A stretch of 64,000 nt of DNA, from NCBI RefSeq assembly GCF_000332335.1, contig NZ_KB235948.1, forward strand, positions 169,769 to 233,768, written 5' to 3'. Shown in pieces: positions 25,287 through 33,782 of this stretch. A program made the position numbers and the translations under genes. Numbering within the stretch: position 1 is the stretch's first letter; each line of letters begins with the position of its first letter. Source of the stretch: Kamptonema formosum PCC 10802 (lineage in GTDB: Bacteria; Cyanobacteriota; Cyanobacteriia; Cyanobacteriales; Oscillatoriaceae). The notes under the pieces are model-generated. The model was not told where the DNA came from and ran no database searches. It worked only from the letters and a program-made list of their open reading frames with translations.

Positions 25287-25319
25287 AGAAACCGGGTTTC
25301 TTCCAGAAACCCGGTTTCT
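25287..25319. terminator. Bidirectional hairpin between the ankyrin gene and rel
   Basis: AGAAACCGGGTTTCT, loop TCC, AGAAACCCGGTTTCT: a perfect 15-bp stem. It lies 41 bases after the ankyrin stop and 28 bases after the rel stop on the opposite strand. The position between convergent genes suits a shared terminator. Confidence 0.65.
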
Positions 25320-25347
25320 AAAAAGCCCAATGCCCCACACCGAGTTT

Positions 25348-27597
25348 CTACTCCTCAACTTGATGGAGGCGTCGCAAATTGAGAATATCGCTCATATTTC
25401 TAATTTGACAGAACGTGCGCTCTAGCTGTTCGCGATCTCGGATATCAATGCACAGGTCAATTAGCGCCGGCTGTCCCGGATAAGTTCGGACTTGGGCGCT
25501 GCGAACATTAATATTGTCGTCTTTCAAGCGAGACAGGATGTCGTTGAGCACGCCCACGCGGTCAATCGCTTCAATTTGAACGTCAATCGGGTAAGTTTGC
25601 GGGCGTCTGCTATCATCAGTCGGATTCCAGCTCACCGGCACCAAGCGATCTCCGGGAACATGCTCCAGATTGGCGCACCCCTGCCGGTGAATGGAAATGC
25701 CGCGACTCCCGCGCGTGACTGCGCCGATAATCGGTTCGCCGGGGAGAGGTTTGCAGCAACCGGCAGTGTGATAGAGCATCCCTTCCACACCGGCGATCGG
25801 AGATTTGCCGGCAGGCACTTCCCGCACAGTTCGCGACGGCGGTGCCGGTGGGGGGGGAGTTTCCACTACCGGCAAGGGCGGCTGTTTTTCCTTAATCGTG
25901 TCGCGCAGCCGGTTTACCACCTGATTGAGAGTCACTTCCCCGTAACCCAAAGCTGCCAGCAACTCTTCCACGCTGTGATAGTTAGACCGCAATGCAACCG
26001 CCTGCATCGGTTCCGATTTCAGCAGCGCTTCAAACCCATTTTTGCCCAGTTCCTTTTCCAGCATATCCCGACCGCGCGCGATATTTTCGTCGCGGTGCGA
26101 TCTCCTGTACCACTGGCGAATCCGGTTGCGAGCGCCGGTGGTTTCCACAAAATTCAGCCAGTCCAAACTGGGGTGGCTGTTTTTCTGAGTGAGAATTTCC
26201 ACCATATCCCCATTTTTCAGGGTTGTGTCCAGCGGCACCATGCGCCCGTTCAGCTTTGCGCCGGCGCAGTGGTTGCCCACCTCTGTGTGAATCCGGTAGG
26301 CAAAATCAACGGGAGTCGCTCCCCTCGCCAGAGAGATCACATCTCCCCCGGGCGTGAACACGTAAACATCATCTTCAAATAAATTATCTTTAACACTCTC
26401 CAGATATTCCTGAGCGTCCTTAAGGTCACTTTGCCATTCCAGCAGCTGGCGCAGCCAAGTGAATTTCTCCTCCTCCCCTTTCATCTGGCTGGATGAGCCG
26501 CTTTCCTTGTACTTCCAGTGAGCCGCAATCCCGTACTCAGCGACATGGTGCATTTCCAGCGTCCGGATCTGCACTTCCACAGGACGCCCGCTGATGCCCA
26601 CCACAACAGTGTGCAGTGACTGATAGCGGTTGGGTTTTGGCAAGCCAATATAGTCCTTAAACCGGCCCGGAATCGGGCGGAAGGCGTCGTGAACTACAGC
26701 CAGAGCCCGGTAGCACTCATCCTTCGTCCGCACAATAATGCGAATAGCGGCAAGATCGTAGATTTCGTGAAACTCCTTCGCCTGCCGCTGCATTTTTTGG
26801 TATATACTCCACAGGTGCTTGGGCCGGCCACTGATGTCCTGGCACTGGATGCCCGATTCCGCCAGCCCCTCCCGCAGCATTTCTGCGACTTTAGCCAGTC
26901 GGGCTTCCCTGTCCGCTCGCTTTTCTGCCACCAGCGCCTGCGTTTCTCGGTAGGCTTCTGGTTCCAGGTACTTGAACGACAGATCCTCGAGCTCCCACTT
27001 AAAGCGACCGATGCCCAGGCGATTGGCCAGTGGGGCGAAGATGTCGCGCGTTTCCTGAGCGATCCGCCGGCGCTTTTCATCCGCCAGGGAGTCCAGGGTG
27101 CGCATATTGTGCAGCCGGTCGGCTAGCTTGACGACTATCACCCGGATATCTTTGGCCATTGCCAGGAACATGCGGCGGAAGTTCTCCGCTTGGCGCTCTG
27201 TCTTGCTGGAGAACTTAAACTTGGAAAGCTTTGTGACTCCTTCCACCAGGTGCCGCACCTCGGTGCCAAACCGCTGCTCTATTTCCTCTGGGGTGACGTC
27301 TGTGTCTTCCACCACATCGTGCAGGAAGCCGGCGGCGATCATGGCGCTCCCGCCTCCGAGGTCCCGCAACATGCCGGCAACGGCGATCGGGTGGCAGATG
27401 TAGGGCTCTCCGGATTTCCGGCACTGCCCCTCATGCAGCCGGTAGGCAAACTCAAACGCCCGACAGATTAAAGCCCTGTCTGCCGGCGCTACTTCTGGCC
27501 CAGCCGTGCCCGGGGGCTGTCGCTCAGCGAGCAAACACGCCTGCAGCCAGTCGGGCAGTTCTACGTCATATACGGGGATCGCAGCAGCTACGTTCAT
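25348..27597 (-). CDS. Bifunctional (p)ppGpp synthetase/hydrolase (RelA/SpoT)
   Basis: A 749-residue Rel enzyme that makes and degrades the stringent-response alarmone. Domains in order: HD hydrolase (~45-200) with CHPIAVAGML and FLHDVVEDTDV; synthetase (~245-370) with IYDLAAIRIIV, RFKDYIGLPKPNRYQSLHT and VEVQIRTLEMHHVAEYGIAAHWKYK; TGS (~410-470, DVYVFTPGGDVISLARGATPVDFAYRIH). A Cys/His-containing segment (LYHTAGCCKPLPGEPIIG, ISIHRQGCANL) precedes a C-terminal ACT domain (DVQIEAIDRVGVLNDILSRL). Both catalytic cores look complete. The start ATG at 27597 has GAGAGA upstream. The leader carries a 9-bp inverted repeat (27634/27689). Confidence 0.95.
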   Translation of the reverse strand: MNVAAAIPVYDVELPDWLQACLLAERQPPGTAGPEVAPADRALICRAFEFAYRLHEGQCRKSGEPYICHPIAVAGMLRDLGGGSAMIAAGFLHDVVEDTDVTPEEIEQRFGTEVRHLVEGVTKLSKFKFSSKTERQAENFRRMFLAMAKDIRVIVVKLADRLHNMRTLDSLADEKRRRIAQETRDIFAPLANRLGIGRFKWELEDLSFKYLEPEAYRETQALVAEKRADREARLAKVAEMLREGLAESGIQCQDISGRPKHLWSIYQKMQRQAKEFHEIYDLAAIRIIVRTKDECYRALAVVHDAFRPIPGRFKDYIGLPKPNRYQSLHTVVVGISGRPVEVQIRTLEMHHVAEYGIAAHWKYKESGSSSQMKGEEEKFTWLRQLLEWQSDLKDAQEYLESVKDNLFEDDVYVFTPGGDVISLARGATPVDFAYRIHTEVGNHCAGAKLNGRMVPLDTTLKNGDMVEILTQKNSHPSLDWLNFVETTGARNRIRQWYRRSHRDENIARGRDMLEKELGKNGFEALLKSEPMQAVALRSNYHSVEELLAALGYGEVTLNQVVNRLRDTIKEKQPPLPVVETPPPPAPPSRTVREVPAGKSPIAGVEGMLYHTAGCCKPLPGEPIIGAVTRGSRGISIHRQGCANLEHVPGDRLVPVSWNPTDDSRRPQTYPIDVQIEAIDRVGVLNDILSRLKDDNINVRSAQVRTYPGQPALIDLCIDIRDREQLERTFCQIRNMSDILNLRRLHQVEE

Positions 27598-27988
27598 ATC
27601 TGTCTCTCTTAAAAATTAAGAATAGGTTGACGAGTGAGCGGTTGAGTTAGCCAATTTTAAAGCTTTTTTGTAGCCAGGTATACAGTTCACCGCTCACAAG
27701 CGTGTGTGGCAACCTGCCTCGGGTGAGTGAAGACCTTGCTGGAAATAGATTGGCCCGGTCAGCTCCCGACAATGTTCTCAAACTCCCGGCGGCTGACCCC
27801 AAAATTCACATGTTCCTTTAAGCTTTAGCAAGACTTAGGCGAATGCTTTGGGAGCATCCCGGTTGGCGGAAGCCCATATCAATGCCACAATGATTTCAGG
27901 AGGGGGTAGCAGGAGAAGATTTTTGGCCAGCTGAATCCCGGAAACGGGATTGAAACTTTCCTACAATATAGACAAACTTCTTCACAAT
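27598..27988. other. rel leader and divergent spacer
   Basis: No gene. In the rel leader (minus strand) GTGAGCGGT at 27634-27642 pairs exactly with ACCGCTCAC at 27689-27697, around a 46-base loop. At 27934-27956 lies a CRISPR-repeat-like sequence (listed separately). The remainder is the upstream region of the PatD-like gene. Confidence 0.5.
27934..27956 (+). repeat. Solitary CRISPR-repeat-like sequence
   Basis: A 23-base element: AATCCCG, GAAA, CGGGATT, then GAAAC. This dyad plus the GAAAC end has the same architecture as the 3' half of common cyanobacterial CRISPR repeats (CCCTATTAGGGATTGAAAC). There is only one unit and no spacer array or cas gene in the window, so it is at most a relic or a chance match. 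Confidence 0.3.
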
Positions 27989-28360
27989 ATGCTCCCCTCC
28001 CCCGACCGCCAGCCCTATGAGGAATTCCAGCAGAGCCTCGAACAGCTGCTCTCGACTGCCCAACAGCCTTCTCTGGATGGGGCAGCCCTGAAAGGGGCGC
28101 TCCAGGAGGTGCAACAATTTTTTAACGGGCGAATTTTGGGGGTGCCGGCTGAGGAGTTAGACCCAGCACTGGCGTCACGGGTGCAGTCAATCCAAACCGA
28201 AATCCACAAGCAACTGCGGCTGCTAATGACAGACGCCATGTTTCTGGCTGCGAGCAGGCAGCCGGCAACGGCGCAGCAGCGACAGTCTCAGGTGCTAGAG
28301 CGCATCCAAACGCTGATGGCTTATGCGGGAGCGCTGCTGAAAGATGGAGAGGAAGGGTGA
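27989..28360 (+). CDS. Small helical protein, possibly heterocyst-frequency PatD-like
   Basis: A 123-residue all-helical soluble protein (PSPDRQPYEEFQQSLEQLL, VQQFFNGRILGVPAEELDP, TEIHKQLRLLMTDAMFLAAS, RQPATAQQRQSQVLERIQTL). The pattern resembles the cyanobacterial family annotated as PatD, a small protein that binds FtsZ and affects heterocyst frequency in Anabaena. The family also occurs in non-heterocystous species. I hold this identification only loosely. The start at ATG 27989 gives the conserved LPxPDRQPY opening; an in-frame ATG at 27950 would overlap the CRISPR-like element. Confidence 0.6.
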   Translation: MLPSPDRQPYEEFQQSLEQLLSTAQQPSLDGAALKGALQEVQQFFNGRILGVPAEELDPALASRVQSIQTEIHKQLRLLMTDAMFLAASRQPATAQQRQSQVLERIQTLMAYAGALLKDGEEG

Positions 28361-28516
28361 ACACAGAGGGAGAGCCGGGGGGCTAGCAGCAGCCGGTGGG
28401 ATGAACCCCACCCCCCAACCCCAGCCCCTTATCCCCAGAGGGGGCCCCACCTTCCCCGTTTACGGGGAGGGGGAGTAAGAGGCGGTTTTCGTACAGTTGA
28501 CCAATTACCAGTAACT

Positions 28517-30178
28517 ATGGGTGAACCTTTACTTTCCGTGGAAAATCTCAGAGTCGCCTATCCTTACCAGCGCGGGGGTGGCGAGCCTACTTGGGCGATT
28601 GACGGCGTGTCGTTTACGCTGCAGCCGGGCGAGCGCTTGGGGCTGGTGGGGGAGTCGGGCTGCGGCAAGTCCACCCTGGGGCGAGCGGCGATGCGCTTGC
28701 TGCCGGCATCTTCGCAGATTGAGGGGCGGGTGAGTTTTGCCGGCCAGTCTGTGTTTGACCTGACACCGGCACAGCTGAGACGCTTCCGGGGTGAGGCGGT
28801 GGCGCTGGTGTTCCAAGATCCGATGACGCGCCTCGATCCCCTGATGACGATTGGGGATCACTGCATGGAAACGCTGTTGAGCCACCAGCCCCAGTTGAGC
28901 CGGCGTCAGGCGAAGGAGAAAGCGATTGAAACTCTGGCGGCGGTGAGGATACCGGCGAGCCGGTGGTCGCAGTACCCGCACGAGTTCAGCGGGGGGATGC
29001 GCCAGCGGGTGGCGATTGCTCTGGCGCTGATGCTGGAACCTCGGATGATTGTGGCGGATGAGCCCACGACTAGCTTGGATGTCACGGTGTCAGCAGAGAT
29101 TATGCAGGAGCTGACGCGGCTGTGCCGGGAGCGGGAGCTAGCGCTGCTGCTGATTTCCCACGATTTGGCGATGGTGGGGGAGTATTGCGACCGGATTGCG
29201 GTGATGTACTTTGGCAAGATGGTGGAAACCGGCACCACTGAGTCGGTGTTCAAAAACCCCCAGCACGAATATACGAAGTCGCTGCTGCAGGCGGCGCTGC
29301 ACATTCAGGCGGAAGGGAACACTGCCGGTGGGGGAAAATCTGGCTCGCAGGCTGCGCCGGAGGGCCAAACGCCGCTGCTGCGGGTGCGGGATTTGAAGCA
29401 GCACTACACGCTGGAGCCGAATTTTCTGGAGCGGCTGTTTAGCAAGCAAGACCAGACGATTAAGGCGGTCGATGGGGTGAGCTTGGAGCTGTATCAGGGA
29501 GAAATTCTCGGTTTGGTGGGGGAGTCGGGCTGCGGCAAGAGCACTCTGTCTCGCACGATTTTGCAGCTGATCCGCCCCACCGGCGGGCAGGTGGAGTTTC
29601 TGGGGGAGGATTTAACTCAGCTGCCTTTGGGATCTGTGCGCCAGCGCCGCCGGCAAATGCAGATGGTGTTTCAAGATCCGCACGCCTGTCTGAATCCGAT
29701 GATGACGGTGGGGCAGAGTGTGGCCGATCCGCTGTTTATTCACAAGCTGGCTGCGCCCGCTGAGGCTAAGGTGCGGGTGACGGAAATGCTGGAGCGGGTG
29801 GGGCTGACACCGGCTGAGTTTTATGATAGGTATCCCTCGGAGCTGTCTGGGGGGCAGCAGCAGCGCGTGGCGATTGCGCGGGCGCTGATCACTCGTCCGA
29901 GGCTGGTGATTTGCGATGAGCCGGTGAGCATGCTGGATGCCAGCGTGCAAACTCAGGTGCTGAAGCTGATGCTGGAGTTGAAGCGGGAGTTTGATTTGAC
30001 GTATTTGTTTATCACTCACGACTTGTGGCTGGCGCGATTTCTGTGCGATCGCATCGCGGTGATGAATGCGGGCCAGATTGTGGAAATGGGGCCGGCGCGA
30101 GAGATTTTTGCCAGCCCCCAGCACCCTTACACTCAAAAATTGCTTCAGGCGGCTCCTCTACTGGCTCGCACCGGCTGA
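28517..30178 (+). CDS. Oligopeptide-type ABC transporter, two fused ATP-binding domains
   Basis: A 553-residue protein joining DppD-like and DppF-like ATPases, as in YejF-type proteins. The first half has Walker A GESGCGKST, signature FSGGMRQRVAIALALML and Walker B MIVADEPTTSLD. The second has the same GESGCGKST, signature LSGGQQQRVAIARAL and Walker B LVICDEPVSMLD. Both carry the C-terminal oligopeptide motif HEYTKSLLQAA / HPYTQKLLQAAP. It energises import of peptides or similar solutes. The permeases and binding protein are not adjacent. Its 3' end overlaps the convergent HD-family gene by 34 bases. Confidence 0.94.
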   Translation: MGEPLLSVENLRVAYPYQRGGGEPTWAIDGVSFTLQPGERLGLVGESGCGKSTLGRAAMRLLPASSQIEGRVSFAGQSVFDLTPAQLRRFRGEAVALVFQDPMTRLDPLMTIGDHCMETLLSHQPQLSRRQAKEKAIETLAAVRIPASRWSQYPHEFSGGMRQRVAIALALMLEPRMIVADEPTTSLDVTVSAEIMQELTRLCRERELALLLISHDLAMVGEYCDRIAVMYFGKMVETGTTESVFKNPQHEYTKSLLQAALHIQAEGNTAGGGKSGSQAAPEGQTPLLRVRDLKQHYTLEPNFLERLFSKQDQTIKAVDGVSLELYQGEILGLVGESGCGKSTLSRTILQLIRPTGGQVEFLGEDLTQLPLGSVRQRRRQMQMVFQDPHACLNPMMTVGQSVADPLFIHKLAAPAEAKVRVTEMLERVGLTPAEFYDRYPSELSGGQQQRVAIARALITRPRLVICDEPVSMLDASVQTQVLKLMLELKREFDLTYLFITHDLWLARFLCDRIAVMNAGQIVEMGPAREIFASPQHPYTQKLLQAAPLLARTG

Positions 30179-31023
30179 GGGGGCTCCCCCCTGTCCGACC
30201 TGTCGTGCTCGATGACAAAGACATTGGCGTAAAGGTTGGCCAGGATTTGTTTCCCCTCTTGGGTTAGGGACAGGTAGACGAGCGCATCTTTGATCAGGGG
30301 GTAGACGCTGCTCCACAAATATTTGGGGTAGTGCTCCCGCAAGTCTCCGGGGTTGCGATAGCCCAGTTCCCGGTTGAAGCCGATTTCTTCAAACTCGTAG
30401 TAGACGGCACCGATTTTTTTGAAGAATCGGGGATCGCTGAGCTGCCCAATCAGTGTGGCGGCGCGAACTAAGCCCGGATAGTTAACTGTATCGCCAAGGT
30501 CTGTGCCGGCGGGAATGGGGAAGCGGGTGAGTTCGATGTTGCGCTTAATTTGCTCAACCTCAATGAGTTTGTGTCCGCCAAACCGCTCGTCTACAAAGAG
30601 TTTTGCCCGGTCGGCGCGGTAAGGGGTGAGGCTGGCGTCTGTGGCTCCTTCGCAGAGGGTTACGGTTTTTCCGTCCCTGCCGGTGGCGTAAACACCCTTT
30701 CTGTCCTGCCGGCAGACTCCTTTAACGTAGCCGATGTTGTGGCAGAGCAGGGAGATGATGAAGTGCAGCCAGTCTTCGCAGGAAACGCCCCCTTCCCGGA
30801 TGTGCTTGCCTCTGAGGATTTCTTGCCCCACTAAGGTGATTGAGATTGTGTGTTCGACGTTGTGGTAGAGGGCGTCGCTGTTGGCGATGTTTTCCAGGGC
30901 CATGTTGCCGGCCCATCCTATAATATCTTCATAGTCCGGTTTGTAGCCGCCGTAGGTGCGGTGGTAGCCGGCTCTTAGCTGTTTCACGAAGGCATCAATC
31001 AGTAGTTCCGTAGCATCAAACAT
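30145..31023 (-). CDS. HD-family metal-dependent phosphohydrolase-like protein
   Basis: A 292-residue protein resembling cyanobacterial HD-domain proteins. The first ligand His is in ALYHNVEHTI. The position that normally reads HD in the core is HN (FIISLLCHNIGYVKGVC), so one metal ligand may be replaced. Other conserved pieces are KHIREGGVSCEDWLHF, RFGGHKLIEVEQIKRNIELTRFP and ATLIGQLSDPRFFKKIGAVYYEF. If active it would act on a nucleotide or phosphorylated signal. The C-terminal 11 residues overlap the convergent ABC gene. The start ATG follows GGGAGAACTCGAC. Confidence 0.8.
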   Translation of the reverse strand: MFDATELLIDAFVKQLRAGYHRTYGGYKPDYEDIIGWAGNMALENIANSDALYHNVEHTISITLVGQEILRGKHIREGGVSCEDWLHFIISLLCHNIGYVKGVCRQDRKGVYATGRDGKTVTLCEGATDASLTPYRADRAKLFVDERFGGHKLIEVEQIKRNIELTRFPIPAGTDLGDTVNYPGLVRAATLIGQLSDPRFFKKIGAVYYEFEEIGFNRELGYRNPGDLREHYPKYLWSSVYPLIKDALVYLSLTQEGKQILANLYANVFVIEHDRSDRGEPPQPVRASRGAA

Positions 31024-31574
31024 GTCGAGTTCTCCCGTCAGTCACTGCAGCTCTGGCACTGTGCGGATGTTTTTCCCGATCGGACCCGTGCCGGCGAGCC
31101 CCCTCCCCACTGCGCCGGCGTAAGGGACTTCTCCCTGGGACCTGACACCCCACACTGCGCCCTCTCACACCTCACCCTTGACTGTAATATTTTATAGAGG
31201 GTTCTCTTCCCAATCTAGCCGCATCGGGGGGGATTGTCTAGATGGACGGGATCTGCCGGTGCGCCGACACTCGCCGGCTGGGTTTTTACCGTGTTCACCG
31301 GCTCTGTCATCCACATGCCGGCACCGCTCACTAGAGTGTCGGCTGGACTTTAATATTATAGCGCTTTTCGCACGCTTGCTGCCAGCACGGCTTGAGCGGT
31401 TACTTCCCCGGTTTCTGGCTGTCGCGCCCACCTGACAGGATCGGAAATTTTTCAGAAAGAATTAGGTTTTTAATAATCCGAAAAAGGCCATAATTGCCCA
31501 AAAAACAGAAAAGATCAACTGCAATTTTAGTGAGATAAAATTCCTTAATTAGATGTTTGTGATTGGGAGTGTTT
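31024..31574. other. Spacer at the left edge of the accessory island
   Basis: No gene is supported. It is GC-rich with short CCGGC hairpins up to ~31440, then AT-rich from 31440 to 31560 (AAAATTCCTTAATTAG). The AT-rich part probably contains the GNAT gene promoter. The composition break marks the start of a 31.5-39.4 kb stretch rich in toxin-antitoxin and other accessory genes. Confidence 0.4.
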
Positions 31575-32084
31575 ATGAAGGTTCGGGATGCGGTTGAAGG
31601 GGATTTGCCGGCGATTGTGGGAATTTACAATGCTTCGATTCCGCAGCGGATAGCGACAGCGGATTTGGAGCCGGTGCCGGTGGAAAGTCGCCGGATGTGG
31701 TTTCGCGCTCACACACCGGCACGCTTCCCGATTTGGGTGGTGGAAGTTGAGGGGGAGATTGTGGCGTGGTTGAGTTTCCAGCTGTTTTACGGGCGATCGG
31801 CATACGTCAAAACAGCCGAGGTTAGTATTTATGTCGCTCCGAAGTATCAGCGGCGCGGTCTAGGCCGGCTGCTTCTGTCGCTCGCGATTTCTCGCAGTCA
31901 TGACTTGGGGTTTACAACTTTGCTAGCTTTTATTTTTGCGCACAATTTGCCGAGTTTGCAGCTGTTTGAGGGGTTGGGTTTTGAGCGCTGGGGGTATTTG
32001 CCGGCGGTGGCGGAACTGGATGGTGTTGAGAGGGATGTGGTGATTGCCGGTCGGCGAATTGAGGGAGCGGATGTGGGGGAATGA
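31575..32084 (+). CDS. GNAT N-acetyltransferase (phosphinothricin acetyltransferase-like)
   Basis: A 169-residue GNAT enzyme that transfers acetyl from acetyl-CoA to an amine. The opening KVRDAVEGDLPAIVGIYNAS is typical of the PAT/Pat-like group, as are IWVVEVEGEIVAWLSF, AEVSIYVAPKYQRRGLGRLLL (the acetyl-CoA P-loop QRRGLG) and LLAFIFAHNLPSLQLFEGLGF. The substrate may be an amino-acid analogue such as methionine sulfoximine. The ATG at 31575 has GGGAG five bases upstream; an in-frame ATG 12 bases earlier lacks this. Confidence 0.9.
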   Translation: MKVRDAVEGDLPAIVGIYNASIPQRIATADLEPVPVESRRMWFRAHTPARFPIWVVEVEGEIVAWLSFQLFYGRSAYVKTAEVSIYVAPKYQRRGLGRLLLSLAISRSHDLGFTTLLAFIFAHNLPSLQLFEGLGFERWGYLPAVAELDGVERDVVIAGRRIEGADVGE

Positions 32085-32167
32085 TAGCATAGAGTGTTAG
32101 GGCGTTGAAGATTTCAGGTTTTTTGTGTATAGTGGAGTCAGGGCGATAAAAGTTACGGAGAAAGGTG

Positions 32168-32383
32168 ATGTCGGATTATAACGAGATAAGGAATCAAGTG
32201 CTAAGCCTCACCCCTGAGGAGCAACTGCGTCTGATATACGAAGTGCTGTCAATGGTTCGCCACCGAGTTGTGGCTAAGCCCAAGCGCAGCATTCTGGAGC
32301 TGGAAGGGTTGGGTAAGGAAATCTGGGAAGGTATTGATGCTCAAGAATACGTCAATCAGGAGCGCGGACAATGGAATGGATAG
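32168..32383 (+). CDS. Putative antitoxin partner of the PIN toxin
   Basis: A 71-residue protein: helical start SDYNEIRNQVLSLTPEEQLR, then a basic linker (VAKPKRSILELEGLGKEIW), and a C-terminal segment DAQEYVNQERGQW. That C-terminal pattern, with an ILELEGLGKEIWEGID block, is common in short antitoxins placed before VapC-like PIN genes in cyanobacteria. The C-terminal extension likely wraps the toxin. It overlaps the PIN gene by 13 bases, so the two are translationally coupled. There is no obvious DNA-binding fold. Confidence 0.75.
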   Translation: MSDYNEIRNQVLSLTPEEQLRLIYEVLSMVRHRVVAKPKRSILELEGLGKEIWEGIDAQEYVNQERGQWNG

Positions 32384-32820
32384 CTCAGCTACGGGGAGAA
32401 GTCGTGGGATTGGATACTGCGCCGCTGATTTACTTTATCGAGCAAAATCCCGCTTATATAGAGATGATGCGGCTTTTCTTTAGAGCGATGGAACGAGGCG
32501 AGTTTAAGGTGGTGACATCTGTGATGACGCTGGTGGAGGTGCTAGTTTATCCCTTGCGGCGGGGAGACACAGCACTGGCTCAGCAATATCGGGAGATCCT
32601 CTTTGATAATGAAAGATTGATGACTTTGGATATTTCCCAAGATATTGCTGAAGCGGCGGCGCAACTGAGGGCAGAACACAATTTGAGAGCGCCAGATGCG
32701 ATTCAAATGGCGGCTGCTATCCGTGGGGGCGCTTCGTTTTTCTTGACAAATGATGCGCGGCTGCCTTCTTTGCCGGGGTTGCAAGTGTTGGTGCTGGAGA
32801 CGCTGAGAAATTCTGGCTGA
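32371..32820 (+). CDS. PIN-domain ribonuclease toxin (VapC-like)
   Basis: A 149-residue PIN nuclease with all acidic positions: D15 in VVGLDTAPLIYFIE, the Glu in MTLVEVLVYPLR, the Asp in LRAPDAIQMAAA and the last Asp in FFLTNDARL. VapC toxins cleave tRNA or rRNA. It overlaps the preceding antitoxin. The full acidic set argues for an active toxin. Confidence 0.9.
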   Translation: MEWIAQLRGEVVGLDTAPLIYFIEQNPAYIEMMRLFFRAMERGEFKVVTSVMTLVEVLVYPLRRGDTALAQQYREILFDNERLMTLDISQDIAEAAAQLRAEHNLRAPDAIQMAAAIRGGASFFLTNDARLPSLPGLQVLVLETLRNSG

Positions 32821-32863
32821 TGCGAGTCAAGGGGGCTAGACATTGGGGTGAAGTTTGATAGGT

Positions 32864-32932
32864 GAGACGAATCGCAATCTCGACATTCTGAGCGAGCGCC
32901 GGCACAAGGGAGCGGATAATCCTAATGCCTAG
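32864..32932 (+). pseudogene. 3' relic of a coiled-coil array gene
   Basis: The frame reads ETNRNLDILSERRHKGADNP then NA and a stop. This matches the C-termini of the three intact genes that follow (ETNRMLHILLNQ, EANRKLDILSERR, ETNRMLDILLNRR). The 5' part is gone. It shows that the tandem family once had at least four members. Confidence 0.75.
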
Positions 32933-33008
32933 CTTTCTGTTCGAGAGAAACTTGACTGATTGTGCCGGTGAGTGGTAAACTAAAAACAAAAGTAAGGGAG
33001 AAAAGTCG

Positions 33009-33332
33009 ATGAGCACACAACGCTGGACTGATGAGATGTTAGACCGGCTGGCCGGCACAGTAGAAAATATGGCCAGCACGGTAGAGAGTCACTCTCGTTT
33101 AATAGAGAGTCAGTCGCGCCTGATAGAGGGGAACGCCCGCATTATCCAAGCTCTAGCTAACGCGGCGGCTGAGGCGAGGGAAGAACGGCAGCAGTTATTG
33201 CAACTGATTGCCCAACATCAGGAAAGGATGAATCAACAGCAGGCAGAGATTGTGGGTTTGAGAACTGAGACGAATCGCATGCTCCACATTCTTCTCAACC
33301 AGCGCAATCAAGGGGATAATCCTAATCCCTAG
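33009..33332 (+). CDS. Short coiled-coil protein, array copy 1
   Basis: A 107-residue, strongly helical, heptad-patterned protein. It starts STQRWTDEMLDRLAGTVENM, has an internal near-duplication (SHSRLIESQSRLIEGNARII), the core ALANAAAEAREERQQLLQLI and the tail EIVGLRTETNRMLHILL. Such proteins are frequent in filamentous cyanobacteria as lineage-specific tandem families of unknown role. AGGGAG precedes the ATG. It is preceded by TTGACT, 18 bases, TAAACT, a possible promoter repeated before copies 2 and 3 with varied spacing. Confidence 0.8.
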   Translation: MSTQRWTDEMLDRLAGTVENMASTVESHSRLIESQSRLIEGNARIIQALANAAAEAREERQQLLQLIAQHQERMNQQQAEIVGLRTETNRMLHILLNQRNQGDNPNP

Positions 33333-33400
33333 CTGGCAAGCGTGAAAGTTGACTGGCGGGGGAATGGTAAACTAAGAATAAAAGTCAAGGAGAAAAATCG

Positions 33401-33706
33401 ATGAGCGCACAAGAGTGGAATGATGAGAGGTTACACCGGCATGCCGGCACGGTAGAGACTTACGATTGTCTAATAGAGAATAACGAGCGCATCTTACAAG
33501 CGCTAGCTGCTGGAGAAGCTGAGTTGAGGGAAGAGCGGCAGCGGTTGTTCCAGTTTATTGCCCAACAGCAGGCAAGTTTTGCCGACTGGCAAACAAGTTT
33601 TGACCAAATGCAGGTTGAGATTGACGCTTTGAGAGCTGAGGCGAATCGCAAGCTTGACATCTTGAGTGAGCGCCGGTGCGAGGGAGAAGATAAGCCTGAT
33701 GCCTAG
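33401..33706 (+). CDS. Short coiled-coil protein, array copy 2
   Basis: A 101-residue paralogue with the same beginning (SAQEWNDERLHRHAGTVETY) and end (LRAEANRKLDILSERR) but a diverged middle: ERILQALAAGEAELREERQ, then QQASFADWQTSFDQMQVEID. It is the most divergent intact copy, and its tail matches the relic at 32864 best. AAGGAG lies ahead of the ATG. The upstream TTGACT and TAAACT boxes are only 13 bases apart, so its own promoter may be weaker. Confidence 0.78.
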   Translation: MSAQEWNDERLHRHAGTVETYDCLIENNERILQALAAGEAELREERQRLFQFIAQQQASFADWQTSFDQMQVEIDALRAEANRKLDILSERRCEGEDKPDA

Positions 33707-33782
33707 CTTTCAGTCAGAGTGAAAGTTGCCTGATTGTGGGGAGACATGCTAAACTAAAAACAAGAGTAAAGGAGAAAAATTC

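Noticed and set aside
25492-26382. A 296-codon open frame opposite rel
   Set aside because: It overlaps the conserved TGS and synthetase domains of Rel and has no recognisable fold.
28486-28494. A single TTTCGTACA before the ABC ATPase gene, matching the 9-bp unit
   Set aside because: Only one unit, and in the opposite orientation relative to the gene compared with the three arrays. Probably chance.
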